A stretch of DNA of 64,000 nt from the NCBI RefSeq assembly GCF_000828615.1, contig NZ_AP012273.1, positions 2,108,001-2,172,000 of the forward strand, written 5' to 3'. The translations under genes and the position numbers were made by a program. The notes beneath the pieces were generated by a model. The model ran no database searches and had not been told where the DNA came from. It worked only from the letters and a program-made list of their open reading frames with translations. Positions 20,222 through 29,544 of the stretch are shown here, piece after piece. Every line of letters starts with the position of its first letter. The stretch's first letter is position 1. Source of the DNA: Thiolapillus brandeum. Lineage in GTDB: Bacteria; Pseudomonadota; Gammaproteobacteria; Chromatiales; Chromatiaceae.

Positions 20222-21045
20222 TCAAGAAATGCCTGTTCCCCGCCGCCGGTTATGGCACCCGCTTTCTCCCGGCCACCAAGTCCATTCCCAAGGAAATGCT
20301 GCCCATTGTCAACAAGCCACTGATCCAGTACGGGGTGGAAGAAGCCAGCAACGCAGGCATGACAGACATTGCCATAGTTACCGGCCGCGGCAAGCACGCC
20401 ATCGAAGATCTGTTCGACAACAACCGTATCATCGAGGATGCCGTGCGCGGCTCGGAAAAAGAGAGCCTCCTGGCAGAAACCAACCAACTGATGGAACGCT
20501 GCACTTTTTCCTATACCCGGCAAAAACAGATGAAAGGTCTGGGGGATGCCATTTTGTCGGGAGAGCCTCTGATTGGCGATCAGCCCTTTGGCGTCGTGCT
20601 GGCGGACGATCTATGCATTGGACATGACGAAAAACACAATGTGCTGGCGCAGATGGTGGAAATCTACAACAAGTACCAGTGCAGCATCATTGCCATCGAG
20701 GAAGTACCCGAGGATGAAACCCACAAATACGGCGTCATCGCTGGAATAGAAGTCGAACCCGGCATTTACCATGTCAAGGAAATGGTGGAAAAACCCCCGG
20801 CGGGCACAGCACCCAGCAACCTGGCCATCATTGGCCGCTATCTCCTTACACCGGACATCTTCGACCTGCTTCGCAACCAGCCCGCAGGCACCGGAGGTGA
20901 AATCCAGATTACCGATGCACTGAAACGCCAGACCCAGACCAACAGAGTCATCGCCTATCAGTTTCAGGGCAGACGCTTCGACTGCGGCAGTGTGCCCGGC
21001 TTCGTGGAAGCCACCAACTACTTCTACGAGAAGTACTTCAAATAA
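20218..21045 (+). CDS. galU: UTP--glucose-1-phosphate uridylyltransferase
   Basis: GalU makes UDP-glucose for polysaccharide and LPS precursors. The 275-residue product has the nucleotidyltransferase signature FPAAGYGTRFLPATKSIPKE, followed by KEMLPIVNKPLIQYGVEEA, GRGKHAIEDLFD, the DD metal site in VVLADDLCIG, KYGVIAG, VEKPP and GGEIQITDAL. The ATG at 20218 overlaps the preceding stop (ATGA) and gives the standard length; an ATG at 20203 is possible. The stop TAA overlaps the ATG of a 50-codon ORF (TAATG). Confidence 0.96.
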   Translation: MIKKCLFPAAGYGTRFLPATKSIPKEMLPIVNKPLIQYGVEEASNAGMTDIAIVTGRGKHAIEDLFDNNRIIEDAVRGSEKESLLAETNQLMERCTFSYTRQKQMKGLGDAILSGEPLIGDQPFGVVLADDLCIGHDEKHNVLAQMVEIYNKYQCSIIAIEEVPEDETHKYGVIAGIEVEPGIYHVKEMVEKPPAGTAPSNLAIIGRYLLTPDIFDLLRNQPAGTGGEIQITDALKRQTQTNRVIAYQFQGRRFDCGSVPGFVEATNYFYEKYFK

Positions 21046-21197
21046 TGGCGCCCATGGCCAAGGGCTGGCACATCTGCAACCAATGTTCCTTTCCTGAGCA
21101 TTGTCAAGGCATTGAAGTCACGAATACCTTACTATATTCAGGTTGCCTGCCCCGGCGCGGTAACTTATTCTCCAATGAATTGAATACAGGCCCTTAA
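21045..21197 (+). CDS. Possible 50-residue Cys-rich protein between galU and rsxA
   Basis: This short frame begins at an ATG that overlaps the galU stop (TAATG) and ends 4 bases before the rsxA ATG, so it fills the gap exactly as a coupled operon gene would. The product starts [20 protein letters not shown] and contains four cysteines at residues 11, 14, 20 and 34 (CxxC-x5-C), suggestive of zinc or iron-sulfur binding. A second ATG is at 21054. It is not a family I recognise, and a chance ORF cannot be excluded at this length. Confidence 0.5.
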   Translation: MAPMAKGWHICNQCSFPEHCQGIEVTNTLLYSGCLPRRGNLFSNELNTGP

Positions 21198-21201
21198 CTG
21201 C

Positions 21202-21783
21202 ATGTCGGAATACGCGCTCATACTCGTCAGCACCGTACTGGTGAACAACTTCGTTCTGGTGAAGTTCCTGGGACTGTGCCCCTTCATGGGCGTTTCCCGC
21301 AAACTGGAAACCGCCATGGGTATGGGCCTGGCCACGACCTTTGTACTTACCCTGTCTTCCGTGGCCAGCTATCTGGTGAACACCTGGATGCTGGAACCCC
21401 TGGGTTTGGAGTACATGCGCACCATCGCTTTCATACTGGTCATCGCCGTGGTGGTGCAGTTCACCGAGATGGTCATGCACAAGACCAGCCCGGTGCTCTA
21501 CCAGGTGCTGGGTATCTTCCTGCCCCTGATCACCACCAACTGCGCCGTACTTGGGGTGGCCCTGCTGAACACCCAGGAGCAACACAACTTCGTCGAATCC
21601 GCCCTGTACGGTTTTGGTGCCGCTGTCGGTTTTTCCCTGGTGCTGGTACTGTTCGCCGCCATCCGTGAGCGGGTCAATGCCGCCGATGTGCCGGAGCCCT
21701 TCAAGGGCAATGGCATTGCCCTCATTACTGCAGGCCTCATGTCCATGGCCTTCATGGGCTTCTCTGGACTGGTGTCCGGATGA
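21202..21783 (+). CDS. rsxA: Rnf electron transport complex subunit A
   Basis: RsxA/RnfA is an integral inner-membrane subunit of the Rnf ferredoxin:NAD oxidoreductase, which couples electron transfer to ion movement and helps reduce SoxR in enterics. The 193-residue product has six membrane spans and the hallmark motifs [33 protein letters not shown] and VSGMITA-type C-terminus (GFSGLVSG). The conserved NCAVLG cysteine can bind an Fe-S centre with RnfE. The stop overlaps rsxB by 4 bases. Confidence 0.97.
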   Translation: MSEYALILVSTVLVNNFVLVKFLGLCPFMGVSRKLETAMGMGLATTFVLTLSSVASYLVNTWMLEPLGLEYMRTIAFILVIAVVVQFTEMVMHKTSPVLYQVLGIFLPLITTNCAVLGVALLNTQEQHNFVESALYGFGAAVGFSLVLVLFAAIRERVNAADVPEPFKGNGIALITAGLMSMAFMGFSGLVSG

Positions 21784-22346
21784 TTACCGCCATTTTCGCC
21801 ATTGCCGCCCTGTCCACGGCCTTCGGCCTGCTCCTGGGATATTCCGCCATCCGCTTCAAAGTGGACGGTGATCCCCTGGTGGATCAGATCGATGCCATCC
21901 TGCCCCAGACCCAATGCGGCCAGTGCGGTTTTGCCGGCTGCCGTCCCTATGCCGAGGCCATTGCCGCCGGTGAAGCTGAAATCAATCGCTGCCCCCCAGG
22001 GGGTGAAGCCGGGATGCTGGCCCTGGCGGATCTTCTGGGCAGGGAACCTGTTCCTCTGGAAGACCAGGAAGCCGCCGACAAGGGAAAGATGATCGCTCAC
22101 ATCCGGGAAAACGAATGCATTGGCTGCACCCTGTGTATCCAGGCTTGTCCCGTGGATGCCATCGTCGGCGCCGCCAAGCAGATGCATACAGTAATCGCCG
22201 AGCAGTGCACGGGTTGCGAGCTGTGCCTGCCCCCCTGTCCTGTGGAATGCATTGAGATGATCCCCGTAAAAACCACCCTGAGCAGCTGGAAATGGCCTTT
22301 CCCGGAAACCGATGAGCAGGCTCCGGCCCAGGAGTCGGGCACATGA
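21780..22346 (+). CDS. rsxB: Rnf electron transport complex subunit B (iron-sulfur)
   Basis: The 188-residue product has an N-terminal membrane anchor ([20 protein letters not shown]), then the four-cysteine 4Fe-4S domain ([25 protein letters not shown]) and two ferredoxin-type clusters ([19 protein letters not shown] and [18 protein letters not shown]). It passes electrons between RsxC and the membrane subunits. Start and stop codons overlap the neighbours by 4 bases on each side, which shows a tightly coupled operon. Confidence 0.97.
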   Translation: MITAIFAIAALSTAFGLLLGYSAIRFKVDGDPLVDQIDAILPQTQCGQCGFAGCRPYAEAIAAGEAEINRCPPGGEAGMLALADLLGREPVPLEDQEAADKGKMIAHIRENECIGCTLCIQACPVDAIVGAAKQMHTVIAEQCTGCELCLPPCPVECIEMIPVKTTLSSWKWPFPETDEQAPAQESGT

Positions 22347-23923
22347 TCACACAAAACCCGGGCAGCTGGGATTTCCATGGCGGCATTCACCGTCCGGACT
22401 GCAAATCCATGTCCGCAGGCAAGTTTCTTGGCAAAGTGCCCCTGCCTGAAACCCTGGTTCTGCCCCTGCAACAGCATATCGGCGCCATGGCAGAGCCCGT
22501 GGTAAAAGTAGGCGAACAGGTATTCAAAGGGCAGACCATTGCCCGGGTAAGTGAGTATATCGGCGCCCCCATACACGCACCCACTTCCGGCACCATAGCC
22601 GCCATCGAGGAACATCCGGTCCCGCATCCCTCCGGCCTGAGCGCCCCTTGCATCCTGTTGCAGGTGGATGGAAAAGACGAATGGGGGGAACTGCCCGAAC
22701 CCCTGCCCTATTTCGACGACATGGACCCTTCCCTGTTGAGGGAACGTATCCGCTGGGCCGGTATCGTTGGCCTGGGCGGCGCCGCCTTTCCCACCAGCGT
22801 CAAGGTCAACCACGGCCCGGACCGGCCGATTCAGACCCTGGTCATCAATGGAGCCGAGTGTGAACCCTATATCACTTGTGACGATCTGCTCATGCGTGAG
22901 CAGGCGGATCGCGTGGTGGAAGGGATCAAGGTACTGCTCTATGTGGTGGATGCGGAAGAATGCCTGATCGGCATCGAAGACAACAAACCCGAGGCGATTG
23001 CCGCTATGCGCAAGGCCGTGGCCGAATCGGGCCTGAAGGACGTGCAGGTGATCCAGGTACCCACCCGTTACCCCATGGGCGGCGAGAAACAACTCATCAA
23101 GGTGCTTACCGGCAAGGAGGTTCCCTCCAACGGCATTCCATCGGAAATCGGGGTGATCTGCATCAATGTGGCCACGGCGGCAGCGGTCACCGATGCCGTA
23201 ATGGCCGGGCGTCCCCTGCTCAGCCGCCTGGTCACCGTAACCGGCGAAGGCGTGAACAGTTCCGGTAACCTGGAAGTCCCTTTTGGCGTGTACATGTCCC
23301 ACGTCATTGCTCACGCCGGAGGGTACAGCGACAAGGCCTATAAACTGATCCTCGGCGGCCCCATGATGGGCTTCACCCTGGGCGATGACCAACTGCCTGT
23401 CACCAAAGGCAGCAACTGCCTGCTGGCAGCCAGCCGCGAGGAAGCACCGGCTCCCGACAAGGCCCACCCCTGCATCCGTTGCGGCAAATGCATGGACGCC
23501 TGCCCAGCTCAGCTCCTGCCCCAACAACTCTACTGGTACGCCCGCGCCAGGGATTTCGACAAAACCCAGGAATACCATTTGTTCGACTGCATCGAATGTG
23601 GCTGCTGCTCCTGGGTATGTCCCTCCCACATTCCTCTGGTGCAGTACTATCGTTTTGCCAAGACCGAGACCTGGGCCCTGGAGAAAGAAAAACGCCAAGC
23701 GGAAGACGCACGCCGCCGCCACGAGGCCCGGGTGGAACGCCTGGAGCGCCTGGAGCGTGAACGCAAGGCCCGCCTGCGGCAGAAAAAAGATGCCCTGGAG
23801 AAAAAAACCGCCGCCAACGGCGCCAATCCCAGGAAGGCTGCCGTTGAAGCCGCCATGAAACGCGTGGCGGAAAAAAAGGCCCGCCAGTCCGAGGCTGAAA
23901 AGAGCAGCGGGGAATCCTCATGA
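22343..23923 (+). CDS. rsxC: Rnf electron transport complex subunit C
   Basis: RsxC carries the NADH and FMN sites. The 526-residue product has the N-terminal barrel-sandwich region ([20 protein letters not shown]), the Rossmann-like NADH/FMN region ([46 protein letters not shown]) and two 4Fe-4S motifs ([20 protein letters not shown] and [20 protein letters not shown]). The C-terminus is a basic Glu/Lys/Arg/Ala-rich helix of about 90 residues, much shorter than the repeat tail of E. coli RsxC. It overlaps both neighbours by 4 bases. Confidence 0.96.
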   Translation: MITQNPGSWDFHGGIHRPDCKSMSAGKFLGKVPLPETLVLPLQQHIGAMAEPVVKVGEQVFKGQTIARVSEYIGAPIHAPTSGTIAAIEEHPVPHPSGLSAPCILLQVDGKDEWGELPEPLPYFDDMDPSLLRERIRWAGIVGLGGAAFPTSVKVNHGPDRPIQTLVINGAECEPYITCDDLLMREQADRVVEGIKVLLYVVDAEECLIGIEDNKPEAIAAMRKAVAESGLKDVQVIQVPTRYPMGGEKQLIKVLTGKEVPSNGIPSEIGVICINVATAAAVTDAVMAGRPLLSRLVTVTGEGVNSSGNLEVPFGVYMSHVIAHAGGYSDKAYKLILGGPMMGFTLGDDQLPVTKGSNCLLAASREEAPAPDKAHPCIRCGKCMDACPAQLLPQQLYWYARARDFDKTQEYHLFDCIECGCCSWVCPSHIPLVQYYRFAKTETWALEKEKRQAEDARRRHEARVERLERLERERKARLRQKKDALEKKTAANGANPRKAAVEAAMKRVAEKKARQSEAEKSSGESS

Positions 23924-24963
23924 AGTTGCCGGTTCACACCTCACCCTACGGGGTTCTTCCCAACAATGTCACACGGGTCATGGGCGAAGTGCTCCTGGCT
24001 CTGGTACCCGGGATCATTGCCCTGGTGTATTACTTTGGCTGGGGCGTGCTCATCAACATCAGCATTGCCGTGACCACGGCTCTGGCAGCCGAGGCCGGGG
24101 TATTGCATCTGCGGCATCGTCCCGTGCGCCCCGCCCTTTCGGATTTGAGCGCCACGGTCACCGCCGTGCTCCTGGCCATTGCCCTGCCTCCCCTGACACC
24201 CTGGTGGATGACTATGCTGGGCGTGCTGTTCGCCATCGTCATGGTCAAACATCTGTATGGCGGCCTTGGCTATAATCCCTTCAATCCCGCCATGGCAGCC
24301 TATGTACTGCTGCTGGTTTCTTTCCCCGTGGCCATGACCCAATGGCTGCCGCCAGAGATGCTCAATGCGCATCCTCTGTCTTTTGCTCAAACCCTCACGG
24401 CCATCTTCGGCGGCGGCCTGCCGGATCATCTGACCTGGGATACCATCACCAGTGCCACTCCCCTGGACGCCATGCGTGAACAGCTGAAGATGAACAAGAC
24501 CATCAGCGAAATCGCCCAGAACCCCATGTGGGGGAACTTCGGCGCCCGTGGCTGGGAATGGGTGGGCAACTGGTTCCTGATAGGCGGGCTGTTTCTTCTG
24601 TGGCGCAAGGTCATCACCTGGCATATTCCTTTTGCCATGATCGCCGGCCTGCTCCTCGCCTCGGGTCTATTCTGGCTGTTCGATCCGGAATCCATGCCCT
24701 TCCCCGGCTTTCACCTGTTCAGCGGGGGCATGATCCTGGGCGCCTTCTTCATTGCCACGGATCCTGTTACCGCCAGCACCACGCCCAAGGGACGCATCAT
24801 CTACGGTTTCCTCATCGGCGTGACCGTATTCATCATCCGCACCTGGGGCGGCTATCCTGATGCCGTGGCCTTTGCCGTGCTGCTCATGAACATGGCGGCC
24901 CCCACTATCGACTACTACACCCAGCCCCGGGTGTTTGGTGCCAGGGACAAGGACAATGCCTGA
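23920..24963 (+). CDS. rsxD: Rnf electron transport complex subunit D
   Basis: RsxD is a multipass membrane subunit with covalently bound FMN. The 347-residue product has about ten hydrophobic segments, the family motif GGLGYNPFNPAMAAYVLLLV and the flavinylation site in DTITSATPLDAMRE (the Thr after Ser, family knowledge). The C-terminal GAFFIATDPVTASTTPKGRI and YPDAVAFAVLLMNMAAPTID are conserved. It overlaps rsxC by 4 bases and rsxG by 8. Confidence 0.96.
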   Translation: MKLPVHTSPYGVLPNNVTRVMGEVLLALVPGIIALVYYFGWGVLINISIAVTTALAAEAGVLHLRHRPVRPALSDLSATVTAVLLAIALPPLTPWWMTMLGVLFAIVMVKHLYGGLGYNPFNPAMAAYVLLLVSFPVAMTQWLPPEMLNAHPLSFAQTLTAIFGGGLPDHLTWDTITSATPLDAMREQLKMNKTISEIAQNPMWGNFGARGWEWVGNWFLIGGLFLLWRKVITWHIPFAMIAGLLLASGLFWLFDPESMPFPGFHLFSGGMILGAFFIATDPVTASTTPKGRIIYGFLIGVTVFIIRTWGGYPDAVAFAVLLMNMAAPTIDYYTQPRVFGARDKDNA

Positions 24964-25603
24964 GCTGAACCGCAACATCTTCATCAGCGCCGCCATCCTG
25001 GGAATTTTCGGTATCCTGGGAGCAACCCTGGTGTCCCTCACCTGGACCGCCACTGCGGATCGCATTGCGCGCAATCAGCAGGAAGCCTTCATGCGCAATG
25101 TGTACAAGCTCATTGACAGGAATGAAATCGACAACGATCTATTCAAGGACGTCATCACCCTGACCAACCCTGCCCTGGCCAAAACGGACATCAAGGTCTA
25201 TCGGGCACGCAAGGCAGGCCAGCCTGTGGCGGTAATATTCAGCCCGGTACAGGCCCCGGGCTACGCCAGCCCCATCAATCTCATGATAGGCGTACGCCAG
25301 GACGGTACTCTGGGAGGCGTGCGGGTTTTATCTCACATGGAAACCCCCGGCCTGGGTGACAAGATCGACGAGGAAAAATCGGACTGGATTCTCTCTTTCA
25401 CTGGAAAATCCCTGAGCAACCCGCCCCCGGATCAATGGAAGGTCAAGAAAGATGGCGGTGTATTCGATCAGTTTACCGGCGCCACCATCACCCCCCGCAG
25501 TGTCGTGGCCACGGTGAAGAAACTCCTGGAATACTATTCCAGGAACAAGGAAAACCTGTTCAGGAAACCATCCGAAACACTGAACGAAGTACCCATGCAC
25601 TGA
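24956..25603 (+). CDS. rsxG: Rnf electron transport complex subunit G
   Basis: RsxG is anchored by one N-terminal helix (FISAAILGIFGILGATLVSL) with a periplasmic FMN-binding domain. The 215-residue product has MIGVRQDGTLGGVRVLSHME, TPGLGDKI and the covalent-FMN motif DQFTGATITPRSVV, in which the second Thr is the flavinylated one in the family. The start MPELNRN at 24956 follows GGGACAAGGA inside the end of rsxD. rsxE starts 11 bases after its stop. Confidence 0.95.
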   Translation: MPELNRNIFISAAILGIFGILGATLVSLTWTATADRIARNQQEAFMRNVYKLIDRNEIDNDLFKDVITLTNPALAKTDIKVYRARKAGQPVAVIFSPVQAPGYASPINLMIGVRQDGTLGGVRVLSHMETPGLGDKIDEEKSDWILSFTGKSLSNPPPDQWKVKKDGGVFDQFTGATITPRSVVATVKKLLEYYSRNKENLFRKPSETLNEVPMH

Positions 25604-25614
25604 CAGGCAGAATC

Positions 25615-26310
25615 ATGAGCATATCCAATCGTGAAATCATTACCAACGGCTTGTGGAACAATAACCAGGCATTGGTCGCCCTCCTGGGACTGTGCCCTCT
25701 GCTGGCCGTCTCCAACACCCTGATCAATGGCATGGGCCTGGGACTGGCCACCACCCTGGTACTCATCTCTTCCAACGCCACCATCTCCTTCATCCGCAAC
25801 TGGGTGCGCCAGGAAGTACGGCTGCCGGTGTTCGTGCTGGTCATCGCCTCCTTCGTCACTGCCGTGGAGCTGGCCATGAACGCCTGGTTCCATGACCTGC
25901 ACAAGATCCTGGGCATTTTCATTCCCCTGATCGTCACCAACTGCACCATCGTCGGCCGTGCCGAAGCCTTTGCTTCACGCAATCCCGTGCCCCAGTCCAT
26001 GCTGGACGGTCTGAGTATCGGAATGGGCTTTACCCTGGTGCTCATGACCCTGGGCGCCCTGCGTGAATTCATCGGTCAGGGCACCATCCTGTCCGGTGTG
26101 CATCTCATGTTTGGCGAAGCCGCCAGAAGTCTGAGCTTTTCCATGGGCAATGATTTCCATGGCCTGATCCTCGCCATTCTGCCCCCCGGCGCTTTCTTTG
26201 GTCTGGGGCTGCTCATCGCCTTGAAGCATGTCATCGACAAACGCAATGCGAAACGTGCCGCAGAACATCTGCCTGCACCTGCGGCGGAACCTGCCCCTGC
26301 CGAAGGATGA
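25615..26310 (+). CDS. rsxE: Rnf electron transport complex subunit E
   Basis: RsxE is a paralogue of RsxA, and the two form the membrane core. The 231-residue product has NNNQALVALLGLCPLLAVSN, six spans, GIFIPLIVTNCTIVGRAEAF with the conserved cysteine, and LILAILPPGAFFGLGLLIAL. The C-terminus is an Ala/Pro/Glu-rich tail. The ATG at 25615 fits the family start; upstream in-frame codons lie within rsxG. It overlaps nth by 4 bases. Confidence 0.96.
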   Translation: MSISNREIITNGLWNNNQALVALLGLCPLLAVSNTLINGMGLGLATTLVLISSNATISFIRNWVRQEVRLPVFVLVIASFVTAVELAMNAWFHDLHKILGIFIPLIVTNCTIVGRAEAFASRNPVPQSMLDGLSIGMGFTLVLMTLGALREFIGQGTILSGVHLMFGEAARSLSFSMGNDFHGLILAILPPGAFFGLGLLIALKHVIDKRNAKRAAEHLPAPAAEPAPAEG

Positions 26311-26942
26311 ACCGGGAAAAACGCCGGGAGATCTTCGAGCGCCTGCGCGCCGACAACCCCGAACCCACCACGGAGCTGAACTACCACAGTTCCTTTGAGC
26401 TGCTCATCGCGGTAATTCTTTCCGCCCAGGCCACGGATGTGGGCGTGAACAAGGCCACGAACAAGCTGTTTCCGGTTGCCAACACTCCCCGCGCCATTCT
26501 GGATCTTGGAGAAGACGGCCTCAAGGAATACATCAAGACCATCGGCCTGTACAACAGCAAGGCGAAAAACATCATCGCCACCTGCCGCATTCTTCTGGAA
26601 AAACACCATGGCCAGGTGCCGGACAAGCGCAAGGATCTGGAAGCCCTCCCCGGCGTGGGCCGCAAGACGGCCAACGTGGTTCTCAACACCGCCTTTGGCC
26701 AGCCTGTGATGGCCGTGGACACCCACATCTTCCGGGTCAGCAACCGCACTCGCATTGCTCCAGGGAAGACAGTGCTGGAAGTCGAGAAAAAACTGCTGCG
26801 CCATGTGCCCAAAGAGTTTCTTCAGAACGCCCACCACTGGTTGATTCTGCATGGACGCTACACCTGCATCGCACGCAAGCCCCGTTGTGGTTCCTGCATC
26901 ATTGAAGACCTTTGTGAATACAAGGAAAAGACCGAGCCATGA
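26307..26942 (+). CDS. nth: Endonuclease III (DNA glycosylase/AP lyase)
   Basis: Nth removes oxidised pyrimidines and cleaves the abasic site. The 211-residue product has the helix-hairpin-helix [18 protein letters not shown] with the catalytic Lys, the catalytic Asp in [12 protein letters not shown], and the C-terminal 4Fe-4S loop [17 protein letters not shown] (C-x6-C-x2-C-x5-C). An rsx-nth order is common in gammaproteobacteria. Start and stop overlap both neighbours by 4 bases. Confidence 0.97.
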   Translation: MNREKRREIFERLRADNPEPTTELNYHSSFELLIAVILSAQATDVGVNKATNKLFPVANTPRAILDLGEDGLKEYIKTIGLYNSKAKNIIATCRILLEKHHGQVPDKRKDLEALPGVGRKTANVVLNTAFGQPVMAVDTHIFRVSNRTRIAPGKTVLEVEKKLLRHVPKEFLQNAHHWLILHGRYTCIARKPRCGSCIIEDLCEYKEKTEP

Positions 26943-27391
26943 AATCGTACCGCAAATCCCCTGAAGCCATCGCAGCTCTGACCACCGAGCAATACCGCAT
27001 CACCCGGGAAAACGGCACCGAAGCACCGGGCAGTGGCGAATACCTGCATAACAGGGAACCCGGCATCTACGTGGATCTGGTATCCGGCGAACCCCTGTTC
27101 ACCTCCAAAGACAAATTTGATTCCGGCTGCGGCTGGCCGAGTTTCGCCCGCCCCATAGACGGGGATTTCGTCAGGGAGTTGCCGGACAACAGCCATGGCA
27201 TGACCCGAACAGAAGTTCGTTCCACCCACGGCGACAGCCACCTGGGGCATGTATTCACCGATGGCCCCCGGGATCGGGGAGGATTGCGCTACTGCATCAA
27301 CTCCGCTGCGGTGCGTTTCGTACATCGTGACGACATGGAAGCCGAAGGTTACGGGGACTATCTGCCCTTGCTGGAAGGAGAAGAAGCATGA
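26939..27391 (+). CDS. msrB: Peptide-methionine (R)-S-oxide reductase
   Basis: MsrB reduces methionine-R-sulfoxide in proteins. The 150-residue product has [19 protein letters not shown], with the recycling Cys, [13 protein letters not shown] and the catalytic [11 protein letters not shown]. The two CxxC zinc motifs found in many MsrBs are not visible, so it is the zinc-free form. No signal peptide is seen. It is coupled to nth and msrA by 4-base overlaps, so both stereoisomers are handled from one transcript. Confidence 0.96.
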   Translation: MKSYRKSPEAIAALTTEQYRITRENGTEAPGSGEYLHNREPGIYVDLVSGEPLFTSKDKFDSGCGWPSFARPIDGDFVRELPDNSHGMTRTEVRSTHGDSHLGHVFTDGPRDRGGLRYCINSAAVRFVHRDDMEAEGYGDYLPLLEGEEA

Positions 27392-27888
27392 GCCTGGAAA
27401 AAGCCATTCTTGCCGGCGGCTGCTTCTGGGGCATGCAGGATCTTATCCGGCGGCAACCTGGCGTAATCAGCACCCGCGTGGGTTATACCGGGGGAGATGT
27501 ACCCAACGCCACCTACCGGAACCATGGCAATCACGCCGAAGCCATAGAGATCGAATTCGACAACCGTCTGACCAGCTTCCGGGATATCCTGGCATTCTTC
27601 TTTCAAATCCATGATCCCACCACGGTGGATCGCCAGGGCAATGACCGGGGTTCATCCTACCGGTCGGAAATCTTCTACCTGAACGAAGCCCAGAAACAAA
27701 CGGCAATGGAAATGATCCAAAAGATCGATGCTTCCGGACGTTGGCCCGGGCCGGTAGTCACCCGGGTATCTCCTGCCGGAGACTTCTGGGAGGCCGAACC
27801 GGAACATCAGGATTACCTGAAGGTGCATCCCGGCGGTTACACCTGCCATTTCCCCAGACCGGAATGGGTGTTGCCGGAAGACGAATAA
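27388..27888 (+). CDS. msrA: Peptide-methionine (S)-S-oxide reductase
   Basis: MsrA reduces methionine-S-sulfoxide. The 166-residue product has the catalytic motif [11 protein letters not shown] near residue 10, [20 protein letters not shown] and the family segment [21 protein letters not shown]-terminal resolving cysteines typical of longer MsrAs are absent apart from the Cys near YTCHF. It is the last gene of the run; a family B repeat begins immediately after the stop codon, and its ATAA duplication includes the TAA. Confidence 0.96.
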   Translation: MSLEKAILAGGCFWGMQDLIRRQPGVISTRVGYTGGDVPNATYRNHGNHAEAIEIEFDNRLTSFRDILAFFFQIHDPTTVDRQGNDRGSSYRSEIFYLNEAQKQTAMEMIQKIDASGRWPGPVVTRVSPAGDFWEAEPEHQDYLKVHPGGYTCHFPRPEWVLPEDE

Positions 27889-28047
27889 CAGGCTGTTGAA
27901 AAACACCATTTTTCGGCAGCCTGATTGCCGCACAAGGATGTGCGGCCATTTTCGATGGCCATAAGTCATTGAAAATGGAGGAAAGACAAAATCGTGTTTG
28001 TCTTTCCGAGTTGAAAAAGCCCATGGAAGGGCTTTTTCAATATCCTG
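27889..28047. mobile_element. Family B repeat (MITE-like), copy 1
   Basis: This 159-bp element has imperfect terminal inverted repeats (CAGGCTGTTGAAAAA at the left, the complement of CAGGATATTGAAAAAG at the right) and is flanked by a 4-bp duplication ATAA (27885-27888 and 28048-28051). Inside are stacked hairpins, among them CCATTTTC/GAAAATGG, AAGACAAA/TTTGTCTT and GAAAAAGCCC/GGGCTTTTTC. It has no ORF. It lies between the convergent msrA and rmuC genes and can act as their bidirectional terminator. Copies 2 and 3 lie at 44420-44580 and 55414-55530. Confidence 0.8.
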
Positions 28048-28060
28048 ATAAGAAGTACCC

Positions 28061-29488
28061 TCAGTTTCCCGGCAACAAGGGATCCTCTTCCAGGTCGTCC
28101 AGCTCCACTTTCTCGATCTTGACGAAACGCCCGCTGATCTTCTGTGCCGAGGTGTTCACCTGTTTGACATCATCATGGGCCATGCGGATGTGATCCGCCA
28201 GTTTGTCCATGCGCTTTTGAAAACGTCCGAAATCCGCCGACAACATACGCAGGTGCTCCTGAATGATATGCACCTGCTTGCGGGTGGCCACATCCTTGAT
28301 CACCGCCCTGGCCGTGGTCAGCACGGCCATCAGGGTCGTGGGGGACACCAGCCACACCCTGGCCCGCTGGGCTGTTTCCACCAGTTCAGGGAAATGCGCA
28401 TGGATCTCGGCGAACAGGGATTCTGCAGGCAGGAACATCACCGCACCATCGGCGGTTTCTCCGGGAATCAGGTATTTGCCGGCAATATCCTGAATATGCT
28501 TTTTTATATCCTGGGCAAACTGGCGCCGGGCCTGCCTGCGATCCCCTTCTGAGGCTTCGTTGTCCATCATCCGCTGATAGCTTTCCAGGGGGAACTTGGC
28601 ATCCACTGGTACCCGCCCCGTAGGCTCCGGCAGGGTCAGCAGGCAATCCACGCGCATACCGTTGCTCAGAGTTTCCTGCATGGCATAGCTTCCCTCGGGC
28701 ATGACATTGCGGATCAAACCCTCCAGCTGCACCTCGCCAAAAGCCCCTCTTGAACGCTTGTCATTGAGCACCTCCTGCAGACTCACCACATTGCCCGACA
28801 GCTCGGTGATCTTTTTCTGCGCCTCGTCGATACGCGACAAATGCTCCAGCACCCGGCCAAACACTTCCGTGGTCTTTTCAAAACCCTCCGTCAGGCGTTT
28901 CTCTACTTGACCGCTAATCTGCTGCAGACGTTTATCCGTGGTATTCGCCAGGCTCTCCAGGCGCTCATTCATGGTTCTGGCTGCTTCTGCCTGGGACTGG
29001 TGCAGCTGGCTGCTGACATGCTCCATGCCCTGCCGCAGGGCCTTGTGCTGGTGATCCAGGGCCTCGGCCTGGCGTTTCTCAAAACTCTCCCGCTGAGCCC
29101 CCAGTTGCTCACTCACATCCCGCTGCAACTGGATAAACCGCTCCAGCAGCGCCTCCTTCATGACACTGGCATCCAGACTGAGCTGGCGTTGCATGACGGC
29201 CTGGCGTTGCCCCAGGGTTTCCTGCAAGTCATTCATACTGCGATGCACGCCTTCCTGGGAAAGCAACTGGTTCCTGATAAAACCATCATTGATAGTCTGA
29301 TGCTGTCCTTCCAGGGCGCTGTACAGGCCCGCAGCCATCTCCTCCAGTTCCACGGAAAGACGATGCAGCTGGCTTCTCTGCTGATGGACCGTCCACAGCA
29401 GCCAGGCCAGCCCGAAAATAGTCAGCAGGATGCCGGACAGAATAATTTCCTGGCTGTACTGACTCCAGAAAGCCTGAAGATTTTGCAT
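28061..29488 (-). CDS. rmuC: DNA recombination protein RmuC
   Basis: RmuC limits recombination at inverted repeats; its nuclease-like fold is known but its activity is unproven. The 475-residue product has an N-terminal membrane helix (EIILSGILLTIFGLAWLLWTV), a long coiled coil (about residues 35-210, rich in Gln, Glu and Leu) and the C-terminal domain with RGAFGEVQLEGLIRNVMPEG, VDAKFPLESYQRMMD, FLPAESLFAEIHAHFPEL and SPTTLMAVLTTARAVIKD. It ends with an acidic tail. It is convergent with msrA and divergent from mtaB. Confidence 0.94.
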   Translation of the reverse strand: MQNLQAFWSQYSQEIILSGILLTIFGLAWLLWTVHQQRSQLHRLSVELEEMAAGLYSALEGQHQTINDGFIRNQLLSQEGVHRSMNDLQETLGQRQAVMQRQLSLDASVMKEALLERFIQLQRDVSEQLGAQRESFEKRQAEALDHQHKALRQGMEHVSSQLHQSQAEAARTMNERLESLANTTDKRLQQISGQVEKRLTEGFEKTTEVFGRVLEHLSRIDEAQKKITELSGNVVSLQEVLNDKRSRGAFGEVQLEGLIRNVMPEGSYAMQETLSNGMRVDCLLTLPEPTGRVPVDAKFPLESYQRMMDNEASEGDRRQARRQFAQDIKKHIQDIAGKYLIPGETADGAVMFLPAESLFAEIHAHFPELVETAQRARVWLVSPTTLMAVLTTARAVIKDVATRKQVHIIQEHLRMLSADFGRFQKRMDKLADHIRMAHDDVKQVNTSAQKISGRFVKIEKVELDDLEEDPLLPGN

Positions 29489-29544
29489 GGTTTCCCTGTG
29501 GCCAAAAGGATAGAATCAGTTGCCGAAATTAACACAGATCCGCC

